Shown here piece by piece: positions 25,710-37,778 of a stretch of 64,000 nt of DNA. Below the pieces are notes generated by a model, which worked only from the letters and a program-made list of their open reading frames with translations, ran no database searches and was not told where the DNA came from. Made by a program: the position numbers and the translations under genes. Numbering within the stretch: position 1 is the first letter of the stretch; every line of letters starts with the position of its first letter. Source of the DNA: Dasyornis broadbenti (Eukaryota > Chordata > Aves > Passeriformes > Dasyornithidae); NCBI GenBank assembly GCA_013397935.1, contig VZRN01002190.1:2077260-2141259 (forward strand), written 5' to 3'.

Positions 25710-28700
25710 TTTCATTCCTGTGGTTTTTGTAAGTAAAGGTTGAGATAATATTTTTTTTCTGTTTAAATTAATAAGTGATATTATTACGGAACCACATGAG
25801 ACTAAGAGTCAAGTCTTAAGAAAAAATACTTAAAGGAGACATCTAAACACCATGGCAGGCATACTTCAAAATTAAGTGAAAGGAGTTGCCAGTAAAAAAT
25901 CATGAGGTTGTTCACTCACAAATGAAATGTAAATTCAGACCCTAGATTATCAAATAAAAGGTTGTTTTAGCTCGGGGCTTGTGAGCTATGATGCTGTGTA
26001 AATCTGATCACTTTAAGAAGTCATGAGAAACGATATGGGGGGTAGGAAAGCCGCATATATATATTAAAAAGAACTGCACAGTTGTCCCCTTGAATTTACA
26101 GATGATGTGTTTGTGGATGTTTTAGTATCACAACAAAGCAATTTTCCTGGCACCTGTTGGGTTGGCCAGCAGGCATTATTATGTCTTGGCAAATGTGCAT
26201 GTGTTTTGCAAAATCTCACTTTAGCTTGGAGGTAAAGATTATCCTGTCTATATATTTCTGAATGCTTTTCACATCTGCTGAAGTGAAAAAGGAAAGGATT
26301 CAAGGAGTGGTGCTCAGCAAGTCATCATAGCTGGAGCATGGCAGCACTGGCCACTGCATCACCGTGGGGAGGACTCAGCGACATACCCACCCCAATGCCT
26401 CCAAAATGCTGCTGCACTTCAGCAAACATTCTTGACTGCATCTAAACAGTGCTCTGTCTTAAGCAAAACCTCTAAAAATTGTTTGTTGAGTTTAAAGCCA
26501 GGTCCTCTACAGAGGAAACGCCTTCCTAATTAGTTCCCCAGACACTTTCTTAAATGGCTTCTTTGCAATTAAGGAAAAAATTTCCTGGGTCATTATCTTT
26601 TCATAAATGAACTCATGGCCTAGCAAATACTTTCTGAAAGGAGACCCAAGATGCTCAAGTATTGTGACATATCTAATCTGTGATTATTTTAAATTTACTG
26701 CTTCCAAAATCTGCAGGCCCATATCACTGACAAATAATTGGTTTAACTTTGTTTCCTTCTAGAGAAATAAAAAAGTAAAATTTCCATTTATACACAGTGA
26801 TTAATGTTTTGATTCATTGGTCTGTATAAAATTTTGTACAGTAGCTTGGCATGCACTTGAAGTGCATTTTGGGACTGGGTAATGCTAGTAGGCTGTTAGC
26901 AGTCTCAGCAGACTTTGAAATATCTATTTCATATCACAGAAATGAACAGAAGAGAATTTTTTTATCTGAACAGCAGTTCATAATAAGCTTTGTTGAAAAC
27001 TTCCTTACAATGCCTTGGCTTTTTCAACTGTCTTACCGAATCACTTTGTTTAAACTTTTTTTTCTGATGCCATGATACAGCATCTTATACACCAGTAAAT
27101 CTGTTTGGCCTCTGGTTGCTTGAAGGCAGGTCATCTCTTCTAAAAACAATCGTACTCTGTTCAGAAGTTACTTTCTCAAAAGTGTCAAGACCTACAGCAC
27201 AGCAGCCAAGCTGTAGGAACCTCCGGACAGAGGCAACAGGAGGGCAGTGCACCGCTCCTTAGTTTTGCTAGAGCCGATGCCGTAAGGTATTCTCAGAGTA
27301 TAGACCATATGCAAAACACATGCTGTCTTGATAAAGTGACAGTTTGATAATGAATGCAATTGACAGGCTCTTATTGAACGTGGGTACTCAACAGGAACCA
27401 TTCTGAATCAGATCTGTGAATTACAGCGTGACTTCACTTCTGTGGTTTGCCAGCAGAGCAGTGACTGCTCACTTTCCCCCTATTACGCACATCCCCTGCT
27501 TTTGTTTTGAAGAATAGCGTTCTCTTACTCAAGTGAATTAAGTAAATGTTCTCTTTCTTGGTAGAGAGTATACTGTGAAAATGAAACACTAAGGGACCAT
27601 TTTTATTTTATCTGTCTTTCTGGGTGACATCTGTGTGGCGATGGCGTAGGATTGCTTGAACAGGAATGGATGTGCCACACAGGAGAAAAATCATAACTGC
27701 TGGCAATAAAGATGTAGCTCCCTCAATGCTGATCAAAAAAACCCACCCACACCAGTTCTGGGGAAGGAACTGATGGGCATTATTAATATTGCTCCCTCTA
27801 TTTAGGTAATGTAGCTGTACACAGTAATGTGAGCACTACAGCTCTAGGTGCTAATCAATGGTACAGAAAACAATTGTACTCTATAAAAATATAATAAAGA
27901 GGCAACCTTGTCCTACGGACTTTGCAGCCCAGGTCTTCGAAAAAGAGCAGGGTCCACAATCAATTTAGGTATCATAAGTAATCTTAGGATTTTGAACGGA
28001 GTTCAAATGACATTTCTTTAAAATACTGAATTCTTCACAAAAGAAAACACCAAACCAGTCTTTCAGCTCTCCTGAGAATAATCATATATTTGGACAACAT
28101 TTAATGGGTTTTTTCAACCCAGAATGTTTTGAGGAGAGCTAAATTTATAGATGAGAAAAGGAGGAGGCCATGTTAGGGATACTAGTAATGACTCTCCTAC
28201 TTGATGAAATAATTTTTGTCTGACTGGGTCTTCCCCAGGACCAATAATTAGCTGATGTTTTCTTCCATTAGATGGCAGTGGTGTGATATGTGGTTTTCCT
28301 GGACCCCCAAACTACAAGTTTTATTTTAAAATTACAAATGTTTAAATTTTCTTAGTTTGGTTTACAATTTCAGAATCTCCAAGCTGTCAATTTTTTATTC
28401 ACATCAAAGTGTGCAACTTATTGCCAGTTAAAAGCAAAAGAAAGCTGAAACTTTCAGATAGAACCAAGTTAAATATTTTCAGAAAATGGGCAGTTATGTG
28501 GAATGGACTCTCCATGCTCCCGCTACCAGAAACGCAGGATGGGTTTAGTTTTGGTCCACCTGAAGTAACTACAGTAATTCTCTGGTTACTCCTCTCTGCT
28601 GGAACCAGAGCTCATGCTGGTTTTGGCCAACAAGGAATTTAGGAGGGAGGTACAGGTATGAAAGCAGAGGGTGGAAACAGTAGGGAATGCTTGAAGAGAG

Positions 28701-28869
28701 GGCTGGGAGTCACAGCAGCAAGTTGTAGCATCGCACTTGGTATAGGACATGGACAGAGGCAAGAAAGAAGGGGCTCAAATGTATGAAACAACAGGCTTCC
28801 TTTGTTTTATAGCTTATAGAATATTCTGTTTTCTTCTTAACAGAGGAGAAAATAGCTTGGTTTTTTAAT

Positions 28870-28889
28870 ATGATCTTTATAAAGATCAT
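28870..28889. repeat. Perfect 20-bp palindrome
   Basis: ATGATCTTTATAAAGATCAT reads identically on both strands, with no spacer. It may be chance, a dimeric protein-binding site or part of a decayed foldback. It lies in non-coding AT-rich DNA. Confidence 0.85.
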
Positions 28890-29949
28890 TCAGGCTTATT
28901 CCTTTGTTGCTTGTGATGTTAGATATGCTGTTGTTTTTTATTAACTTATTAAATATGGAGCAGTAAACACTATTTATTTTTAAATTAATTGAAATGGACT
29001 TGTTACCCTTCATGGCTTTTTATTAATTGAATATTTTTGCTAAGCTGTCTGCTTTCAGAGCAAAGGTTACAGTCAGGAGATGGGGGTCAATGGGACCTCC
29101 ATTTAAATGCATGTTATCTCTATGTAAATTGCCTGCATATTTAACCAACCAAGCATGTCATTCTGCAGAAAGTAAAGGTTTTTGTGGTCAACTTTTAATC
29201 ACAAAACAGCAAGAAAAAGTCTAAGTGACCTGGTTTGCCTGAGGTATCTTGGTTGCTCTTGTCAGTTGCTGCAGCTCACAGTAAATTGCAGGGTAAATTC
29301 CACATAATTGATGGTAAGTGTCTTTACTAGTATCTTACTGAAAAAGCCCCAAAACAGAGGGAAAACCAAAAAAATCTGTGCTCAAAATTTTAGTGTTTAA
29401 TTTTCGTTTATTTGTTGCATATTATTTTAGTAATTTCTTTTTTAAATAGAAACAGGTTTTATTGCTAGTACAGACAGTTATTAAAGAAGAAAGTAATGAA
29501 ACAGACATTAAATATGTTTTGAGTTTTGGAAACACATACATATTTATCAAGTTGGGTGAATTTGAGTTCTTACATCAGAAAGAATTGCATAGCTCTTCCT
29601 GCCATGCTCTACTTTCTTGGGTTTTTACTGCAGAAGTGGTAAAATAGTTACGCTTAAAGAAGAGGGGTGTACACCATGCAACAAATTCTTCTGAGGCTGC
29701 TGGGATTAACAAACCTCTGCTGTGTTTTCAGTAGTGTCTAATAATGAGATTGAGGTTTTGGAACTTAAAAGTGTTTGAGATTGCTACCTCTGTCAAATTT
29801 GCTTGAATGGAGTCAGTCAGTTTAAAAGTTATGGGAAAGGAGGGGCTGACAAGGAAAAAAATTGTAGCTATTTCTGCTGTATGTTATTTGCCTTACTTTC
29901 TGCTTCTTTTGTAATAATTCCTGGAATTCAGTTTGCCTTTTTGTGCAAA

Positions 29950-31215
29950 TAGGAAGCTGACACTTTTATGGACATTTCAAAGGACATAATTTTATAATGT
30001 AAAACCAGAATTTTCTCCCACGTTCATCACTACATTTATCTACATTCAATTTCTTCTGGTTTATTACCCAGTTGCTTACTTTAATAAGGTCCTCCTGTAG
30101 TTCTTCACAGATACCTCTCCTGTTTTGTCTCCGAAATAATCTTGTCACCTCACTGCTTAGCCTCTTCTTGTCACTTAGAAGCAGGTTGTGCAGTATAGGT
30201 CCTGGCAAAGTTCCATGTGGAAGTTCATTGGTGCTGTTCCCTCCTTGTAAGAAAGATCATGCCCTCTACCCCCTTTTTTTATCTTTTAAACAGTTGTTTA
30301 TCCAAAAACTTTCCCTCTTAAGCTATGGCTGCTTAGTTTCCTAAGAAGTCTTTTGTGAAGGCCTTGTCAAATGTCTTTTGGAGATCCAAGCAGACTATAT
30401 TAGCCAGATCACCCTTATCCACAGGCTTGTTGACCTTTTCAAAGTACTCCAATAGGTCTGTGAGACAAACCTACAAAAGCCAGGTTAACTCCACATATTG
30501 TATTTCCATTGATTTTACTCTGTTTCTGTAATTTCTGGTGATCTGACATCAAGTTTAGAGACCTTTAGGTTTAGAGACCTGAATCTTATCTGGGATGTTT
30601 TCAGAATGTTGGGACCATGTGTGCCACCTCCCAGTCCTCAGGTACCAAGTCAATTTTAGAAAAGAAACTGCACACCACTTATTACTGTGTGTAGTCAGTT
30701 ATTGCATCCTGGAGCTCTTTTCAAACTGGGAGGGTGAATCCCATCTGTTGTTGCAATTTGCAAGTGTTCACTTTTGTCAGTTTGTCCTATAACCTTCTCT
30801 GTGGTCATTTAAAATTAAGAGTTGCCTCTGTTCTGGGCTTCCTGAGCAGCTGCTCTCTGAAACAGCACCTAAAAATGTGATCTTTGCATTACATGCCATT
30901 TTGCCCAATCTGTGTAGGGATGATAAAAGTCCTCTATGAGAACTCCACTTACTGTCTTTATTGCTTTTCTGCGTAGTCCTGCATTTCAGTTCTTGCAGGT
31001 TCTGTGTTACTCTCTCACATGCTTAGTCTGATCGTTTCTACCCCACCAGCAGAGCCTGCTCTGTCTTTGTTATGCGTGTTGGATCTTGGTGTTAAGATGA
31101 TCCACTGATTGCCTTGCTTTCACAGTCTTTCTGTGACTGTTTTCTGACTGTAATATGTATTTAATTTTACCCATCTTATTTCTTAAGGCTTAAAACATGT
31201 AGGGAGCCACTAATG
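29950..31215 (-). mobile_element. Ancient CR1-L-like LINE relic (RT plus traces of endonuclease)
   Basis: A heavily decayed LINE on the minus strand. Minus translation of 29966-30208 retains ICEELQEDLIKVSNW and LNVDKC, typical of the RT segment after motif C. Minus translation around 30345-30440 gives KPVDKGDLANIVCLDLQK followed by a TFDKA motif A. The FADD box should lie near 30130, but a frameshift and codon loss leave only FGDKT-like residues. From about 30600 the sequence matches the pre-RT region, and 30820-31215 matches the endonuclease part of the family, so an internal deletion of the segment between them is likely. The 5' limit is uncertain and may extend towards 31460. It cannot encode a protein. 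Name assigned from recalled amniote CR1 consensus. Confidence 0.72.
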
Positions 31216-34200
31216 CTTCAGTTATGTTGTCAGCACCACATTTGAGTGACTCCATGGTTTGCATTACAGTATGTCCACTTGGGTTCTCTGGTCTGTTCTT
31301 TTGTTTGCAAGAGGAAGAGATCTAGTGATCACCTTTTGCTTTTCTCAAAGGTTACCAATTCCCCCATCTGCTTGCCTGGGGAGAGAGATTGTCATCACTC
31401 CAACCTGCTCCTTCCTTCTGGTTAGCTCCAAGTTCTTGAGGGACACTTTCAATACAAGAAGATGAAATGTCAGCAGCTCTCAGTGGGAAAGATCCAGCAC
31501 TGGATTACATCCTGCTTTAGTGTCTGAGTCCTGACTTGAGCTGGCAACTGCCCTAATAGACATGGACCTGCTGCACTCATGTGTGCAGCTCTCCCATGGG
31601 GAAAGCATGGAAATGATAGTTGGCATAGTAAATTGGTTCATTCCCACTTTAATTTCTTCTCCCTAAGTATTTGAAAGGGTTGTTCCTACCACTTCTTTCT
31701 ATCCTGGTAACCTATTTGACCTCCCCTCCTGTTGCTGTCCTAAAGACAAAAGCTAGTTTGTCCCTTCTTCCATGCAGTCAAATTCATGCTCCACTGGTCT
31801 CAGTTTAGTTCTTGGAAATGCTGAGGCTCTTCTTACTTGAAAGAGTATAGAGAAGGATTGGTGAGGAATGGAAGACATAGCATTTAAAAGAACATTCACA
31901 AAACTACAACAAAATAGGAATGTTGATGAAGAAATCAGTGTCTGGTATTAGGCAAGGGAAAAAAAAATATGTGCAGAGTGCTGGCAGCAAGAATAAGTGA
32001 GAGTGAACAGGCCATGATTGAATATGGGTGAGAGTTTCTGACCACTAGAGCAGCCAAGTTTTGGTAAGGAGAGTGGAGCAAACTCAGTTTTCATGACAGT
32101 GGCAGTTGTGACACAAGCTTGCTTGAGAGTGGGGTCAGGATTCTTGCCCAAATGCATGCACTTCTTTCTAAGAGTTCCTCCAATATTCTGAGTCTGGAGT
32201 CAGGCAAATATTGTAAGATGCATTTTCATACAACTGCTTCAGTAGTCTCAATAGCCGCACCTCCACAAGGAGCACTGGGGAGGGAGCTGGGAGACCATGT
32301 AGGTGTCTCCATTTAGGACTGCTCTTCTTGGGGCCGTTGTAGCTGGTGTGGGAAGTGGGCTCTGCTGGGTGCTGGCTCAGGACTCTTTGGGACTGACACT
32401 CCACCACACTGTCTACAGCCCTTCTGAGCAGATATCTACTTGGAGGACAGGTTCCGGGGCAGCTATTTGAAGAAAAAGCCTGGCTTTTGAGCTATACTAG
32501 AAGGCAACTGTCTCACTCATCCTTAGCCAGGCTGATTGACTGCATTGGGGTGCATGGGAGTATGTGGGGGAAGCTGTGATGGTTGGCTGAAATGCTTGGA
32601 AGCAGGAGCTGGAAGAGTGAAGTGTGGCTCCATTGCAGTTCATCTCCTTGAAAATTATCTGTGTGTTTGCCAGTGTGAGGCTTAGGAAAAGTCTGCAGGT
32701 TTGTACATTAAAGAAAAAAGAAAAATTCCAAAATGGATTTTGTCAAATTAACCTTCAAAAGACCAGCAAGGGAAGCTTGCTGTGTTTTGGAAGTGAGGAT
32801 AAGGCAGAGGAATGGCTATGAAATGTTCTTGTATTATTTTAAGTGGAAGTTGAGACTGTCACTGAGTCATTTCATATTAATAAAGCTTGTAAGAAAATAG
32901 GATTTTCAGATTACAGTTTTAAAGCCCCATGTTCCCACTGTTTTAGGGAAGAGTGGAAGCACATGTTAACCATAGGACTAAGTGAAACCAGAAATTTCAT
33001 TTTAATTTGGACAGTCTTTACTGACACTCAGCTCCTGGGTTTGGCATTCCTGAAAGGGAGAAGAAAAGTGGAATGTAAAAGGGGAAAAAAATTCCAGTCA
33101 ATATTTGGTTTGAATTTTCATACAACTTTAGAAAAGTATGGGAAAAAGGAAAAAGGTACCATTATAAATACAGTGTAGGTCTGCTTTAACCTCAGAAAAA
33201 TTAGCTGTTCTGTAAATTTCCCCCTATGCCTTTCTTTCTTTCTCTATATTTCATCAGTATCTTTACACTGTTATTTTATCCTGGTAAATAATGATTTCAA
33301 TAGAGGAAACTTTGCAATACAGAAATGTTTGGATTGGCATAAAGAAAATAATTCTTTATTTATTTTACTTGTTTTATTTATTTTATAAATTGAATAGCCC
33401 TCCATATTCCTTCAGAAAACAGAAATAAGATCTAATATTAAAGGTTACCTATTGTCTGCTAGAGATCCACAGATTGAAGGTCTATTCCGTGCAATTCAAG
33501 ACATTGTAAGAAAACTTCTGATTTAGGGTAAAGAAGGCTTTCATTTCTAAGACCTTAGTTGCCCTTTGCAGAGCAGTGTTATCAAAGGGCTTGTGATGTA
33601 TATAGAGATATATGTAAATATGAGTGTATGTGTGTTGAACTAGTTGCTGAGAAGTTGATGTCTCAGTCCATCTCATGTAACACCTTGAGTCCTTATAAAG
33701 CAGGAAGAAACGATCCTGAACATTTAAATATAAGTTATACAAGGCTCAATGCGTAAATAATAACTAATAGTATAATTTTTGTCTGGTGATAAACTTTCCT
33801 AGAAAGAGTAGTTTAATTATCAAGATCAGCACTGACATTTGAAGTTGACAGTAGGGTACAACTCATTAATGTTTCCATTTTGCATGTGTCATTTACTCTG
33901 CTTTCTGAATTTTCTGAATGTAAGAAGGGGACACCTCAGGATGTGTATGCTTAGTATTAGATGCATGCTGAAGCACAGCACTGAATAAGGCTTTGAGTTT
34001 CACTAAAATCAATCTTCTTGATGAAACGTGTCAGCTCTGAGGCATCCTGGTGCTTCAAAGTTCATTTTAGGACAAAGGATGCATAAGCTTGCTATTACAG
34101 AACCCACAAATGGTACCGTTTATACTGAGCCCTGCACCTCGGTGTTTTGTTTTATAGTACTCTTAGAAATATCATAGGCCTGAGGATATATTTGAAAAGC

Positions 34201-37200
34201 TTCCTCTCCCTTTCGTGATGATGTAAAGGTAGCGTTCATGAGTCTGACGCGCTTGGAATTAATTTGATCATTATGGCCAGATTGCATGGCAAAAATTTTA
34301 TCTCCATTATTTCAGTGAAACCCCGGCTATGTGCTTAAGATGGTGGCAGCCTCAAGGAGTACATATCCCACTCACTTGGAGAGGACATTATACTCCTGGT
34401 ATTTACATTGGCTGTCCTGCATGCTTGGTTTTAAACATATCCTGTTTGGATCTTTTGGATCACTTATCAGGTCTGGGGCTGAATCTGCAAATGTTACTCA
34501 GCTACTCTCAAAAGTGAGGTACTGAGGCTTTTAATGTCTCAAAGTCTATGATACTTTTGGAAAATACCTTGCTGCATATTGCAAGCACATTGCTTGCTTG
34601 TTCTGCTGGCACTACCGCCTCTGAAGCTGCATGTGCATCAATCCCTGTTATTAAAATACATTTAGTGGATTATTTTGATGAACAGTTCTGTAAACTCTTA
34701 CATCTATGTTTATGAGTGTGGCTATGTCCTCTAATTATGAAACGAGGACTGCTGGATGAGTAAAAACTTTTGGAAAGCTCAGAGCTAATGTAGAAATGAA
34801 GAGGACATTTTTCTTTGCAAACTTCTGTGAGCAGAGAAAGTATTTTACACCAACTGGCAAAGATTTTATAGGGCACACTTCCAAACCTTCAGAAAAGGTT
34901 TTCCACAAAGACTTTTTTTTTTTTTTTAAGTCATGCTGCAGGAATTAAGTTGGAGATATCACTGACCGAAAGGACATTTTTTCTGAATGAGCTGAGAACC
35001 AAAGGAAATGACTCTGGAGTTTGAAATCCTTTTATTTCCTCTGTGGAAGATATCTGTGCAGCTGAAACGAACCATTCTGTCTGGCTTCAAGCCAAACTTT
35101 ATGGGAACTGAGATTAGGAAGTTCTATGGTCAAAATAGCCATTGAACAAATTGCTTCCAGTATAAAGCCTCAAATTTCCTGATAAAGCTACAGTGTTTAA
35201 CCCTTCTTTTTCACTTGGGTGAACAGCCTGCCTGTTATTAGGCATAAACTGTTTATCCAGTTGTGGTCCCTGCAGTGCTTTCAGAATTGCCTGCAAGGGT
35301 TTTTCTGTTTTTTACTTTTATGTGAGATAGGCAAAGCAAACCCTAGGAAAAAAAAATGTTAGAACAGGTTTGGGTGATGCTTCCCACTTAAGATAGCAGG
35401 AAAAGTGCTATAAACAAGATATCAGATTGCCAGTTGCAATGTATGGCATTTTTGTCCTGCAGCCCTTTCTGAAGGGATGCTTTATTTTGTTTTATGATGG
35501 TGTTAGCTGGTTTGCTTGGCCTTCGTGAACTAAATGAAGAGGCAGCGACAATAGCAGCTGTGCCTCTGAACTGCACTATTGACTTCAGAAAGTGCTCAAA
35601 AGCAGAGTACTCTGACTGGAGCACCAAGCCTGGCCTCTGGATAGTGTGGCATGGGCTCGCTAATCTCCAAACAAAATACCTGAATTAGAACAACAAAATG
35701 CTACAATTTTGGTTGTGGATTTTTTTTGCTATTACTTTCAAATTAGAAAGCCTTGAAGGGTGGCAAAGAGAGCTAATGCTGGAATTGGGAACAAAGATCA
35801 GGTTTGCTGATGTGTCCTTACCCTGCTATGCTTGGAACTACATTGGGCCGGGCACTTCTGCCAGCTACCACAAGACCCCATCCCCTTGTGCACATACCCA
35901 TCTCTTTTCCATGTGGGAGTGCTTACAAGAAGAGCTTCTGCGCCATGTGTGTAGGCTGTGTTTGGGCAGTTTGTGAAGAGGATATTGGTAATTGCACTGC
36001 AGTCATGGAACTGAGACAGGATGTGGCCACATCCGTTCTCTCTGTCCCTACCACCACTGTTTTGCTCCCCAAAGCGTGTATGCCTTTGTGCACACTTCGT
36101 GTTTCATGCATTAATGCCTTTGCACTACCTAAATTTGAAAGTCCTAAATCTTAGACAGGTGTTTCCATCATTTCACCTGAGAGACTAATTCCCGAAATAA
36201 TAAAACTCATTATTAGTGAGGTTTTTTTTCTTTATACTCAGCCTAAATTTTGCTTTTCCTAATTTAATCCCACTACTCTTCATTATCCTTCCTCCCCTAC
36301 CTCTGGGCACCACACTAATTAATTCATCTCCCTCTTTGGTTTTTGCTTCTTACCCTTCAATATTGTAGTTCAATGTTAAAATGCACTCCTCTTTTCTTGT
36401 GTTTACTCAGCCCAACAGATATATTTGAGCTCCAGCAATCTTTTCTTGTAAAACTTTCTTCTGACTTCTTTTCAATGTTATTGTTCGTCAGGGAACAAAC
36501 CCTCTGGTTTGTTTACAAATTGCTAGTATGAAAGTGTTCAGAACAAGATGCATTACCCCAGGTAAGTGTGTGAGTGACATTGTAAACTGGAATTTTAGAT
36601 ATCACTGCCTTTAAACCATTTTTGTTTGCTTTTTCTTGGGCTTTTGTTGTGGTTTTTTTTGTTTGTTTGTTTGTTTTGTTTTTTTATTTAAAGGCAGATT
36701 GATTGTAGTTTTTATGATCTCATATGAAATCATACCTGAGTCTGACACTCCTTAGATGTGCAAGGGAAGTCCTATTTAATAAGTGTTTAGGGCATAGCTG
36801 GTTTTAATAATTTGATTTTTGGAATGTGATATATATGTGGGTGTCCTGGCATGAACCTTTCAAAAGTCTTGGCTTTCATGTCTCTCCTTTTCCATCAGTG
36901 CTATTTCTGGAAAGATTTCTTAACATTTTGAGGCCCCTTCTTTACTATTCTACCCTTTGTTGGTTAAATAAGTAATCAGACTTGGTTCCTTAATGATATT
37001 CTATCTTACATTTGTACACAGCTATCACGTATGCCCTCCCTCATTTTTTTTTCCCCTGCTATTATCATCGGTGTCCTAGATATTACATACCAGTTGCAGG
37101 TAAACTTTAACAACTCACTAATGAAACAAATCCTTAGTTTGTCATTACTCATCTGAACTGTCACAAACCCATCATTTCTTCTCTTCCTTCCATGGGTATT

Positions 37201-37213
37201 AATAGAAAGGCTT
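31216..37213. other. Non-coding stretch, no gene recognised
   Basis: The first 250 bp may still belong to the neighbouring LINE relic but cannot be aligned with confidence. The rest contains no supported exon, RNA gene or repeat other than a 15-base poly-T run at 34913-34927 and a TTTG microsatellite at 36651-36687. Open frames up to 116 codons lack domains. Confidence 0.55.
36651..36687 (+). repeat. TTTG microsatellite with poly-T flanks
   Basis: Four to five copies of TTTG/GTTT are embedded in T runs. G and T are nearly the only bases. It belongs to the same compositional class as the other G/T tracts in the window. Confidence 0.8.
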
Positions 37214-37437
37214 GGACCCTACAAATGAATCTTTTGGCCTTAAAAATGAGACTTTACACCCTAAAAAGAGATATTTGGATGCTCCAAATAAACATGAAGA
37301 ACATGAGTCTTTGAGCTGTGAGTGAGGAGATTTTACACTGAAATGGGGCTTTGTCCATATGCAGGAGGGTTTTGAGGTGAGGAGCAAAGCTTTGGGCTCT
37401 AAAAATTAGGATTTTGGCTGTAATAGAGAGCTTTTGA
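37214..37437 (+). repeat. Degenerate minisatellite, period about 20-21 bp
   Basis: About ten imperfect head-to-tail units follow the pattern GG-C-CTAAAAATGAGGATTTT. The clearest are GGCCTTAAAAATGAGACTTT at 37236, ACCCTAAAAAGAGATATTTG at 37257, GGCTCTAAAAATTAGGATTT at 37395 and GGCTGTAATAGAGAGCTTTT at 37416. Units in the middle (about 37280-37390) are more diverged, some longer or shorter. The array ends where CR1 homology begins, without intervening sequence. The minus strand has a 150-codon open frame (37254-37706) crossing the array and the antisense of CR1; it is not regarded as a gene. Confidence 0.75.
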
Positions 37438-37778
37438 GGCTCAGAGGGGATCTTATAACTCTCAAAACTACCTGAAAGGAGATTGTAGCAAGGTGGGGTC
37501 AGTGTTTCCTCCCAAGTAACAAGTAACAGGATGAGAGGAAACTGCCTCAAGTTGTGCCAGGGTAGGTTTAGATTGGATATTTGGAAAAAGTCTTCACCGA
37601 AAGGGTGTTCAGGTATTGCCCACCTGAAAGGGTGCCCAGGGCAGTGGTGGAGGCGCCATCTCTGGGAGTGTTCAACAAAACGTGTGGATGTGGCACCTGG
37701 GGACATGATCTAGCGGTGAATGTGACAGTGCTGGGTTAATGATGATCTCAGAGGACTTTTTCAGCCTTAGTGGTTCTA
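37438..37778 (+). mobile_element. CR1 LINE 3' fragment, plus strand
   Basis: About 340 bp of the 3' end of an avian CR1 in plus orientation. Recognisable blocks are AACTACCTGAAAGGAGATTG near 37466, GCCTCAAGTTGTGCCAGGG near 37544, the segment around TTGGATATTTGGAAAAAGTC and the end-of-element stretch GATGATCTCAGAGGAC near 37741. The 3' end falls near GTGGTTCTA. There is a small insertion or duplication near 37610-37630 compared with the usual sequence. The fragment is 5'-truncated exactly at the minisatellite, encodes only remnants of the ORF2 C-terminus and is inactive. It is the only plus-strand CR1 in the window. Confidence 0.92.

Larger units (their letters stand above)
22604..29949. other. 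Non-coding stretch, no gene recognised
   Basis: Apart from the hairpin at 23013-23090, the T/G-rich tract at 25622-25709 and the palindrome at 28870-28889, nothing recognisable is present. Open frames are short and without domain signatures. It reads as AT-rich intergenic or intronic sequence. Confidence 0.6.

Noticed and set aside
37254..37706. 150-codon minus-strand open frame, the longest in the window
   Set aside because: It spans the minisatellite and the antisense strand of the CR1 fragment, so the open frame follows from repeat composition; no domain is visible.
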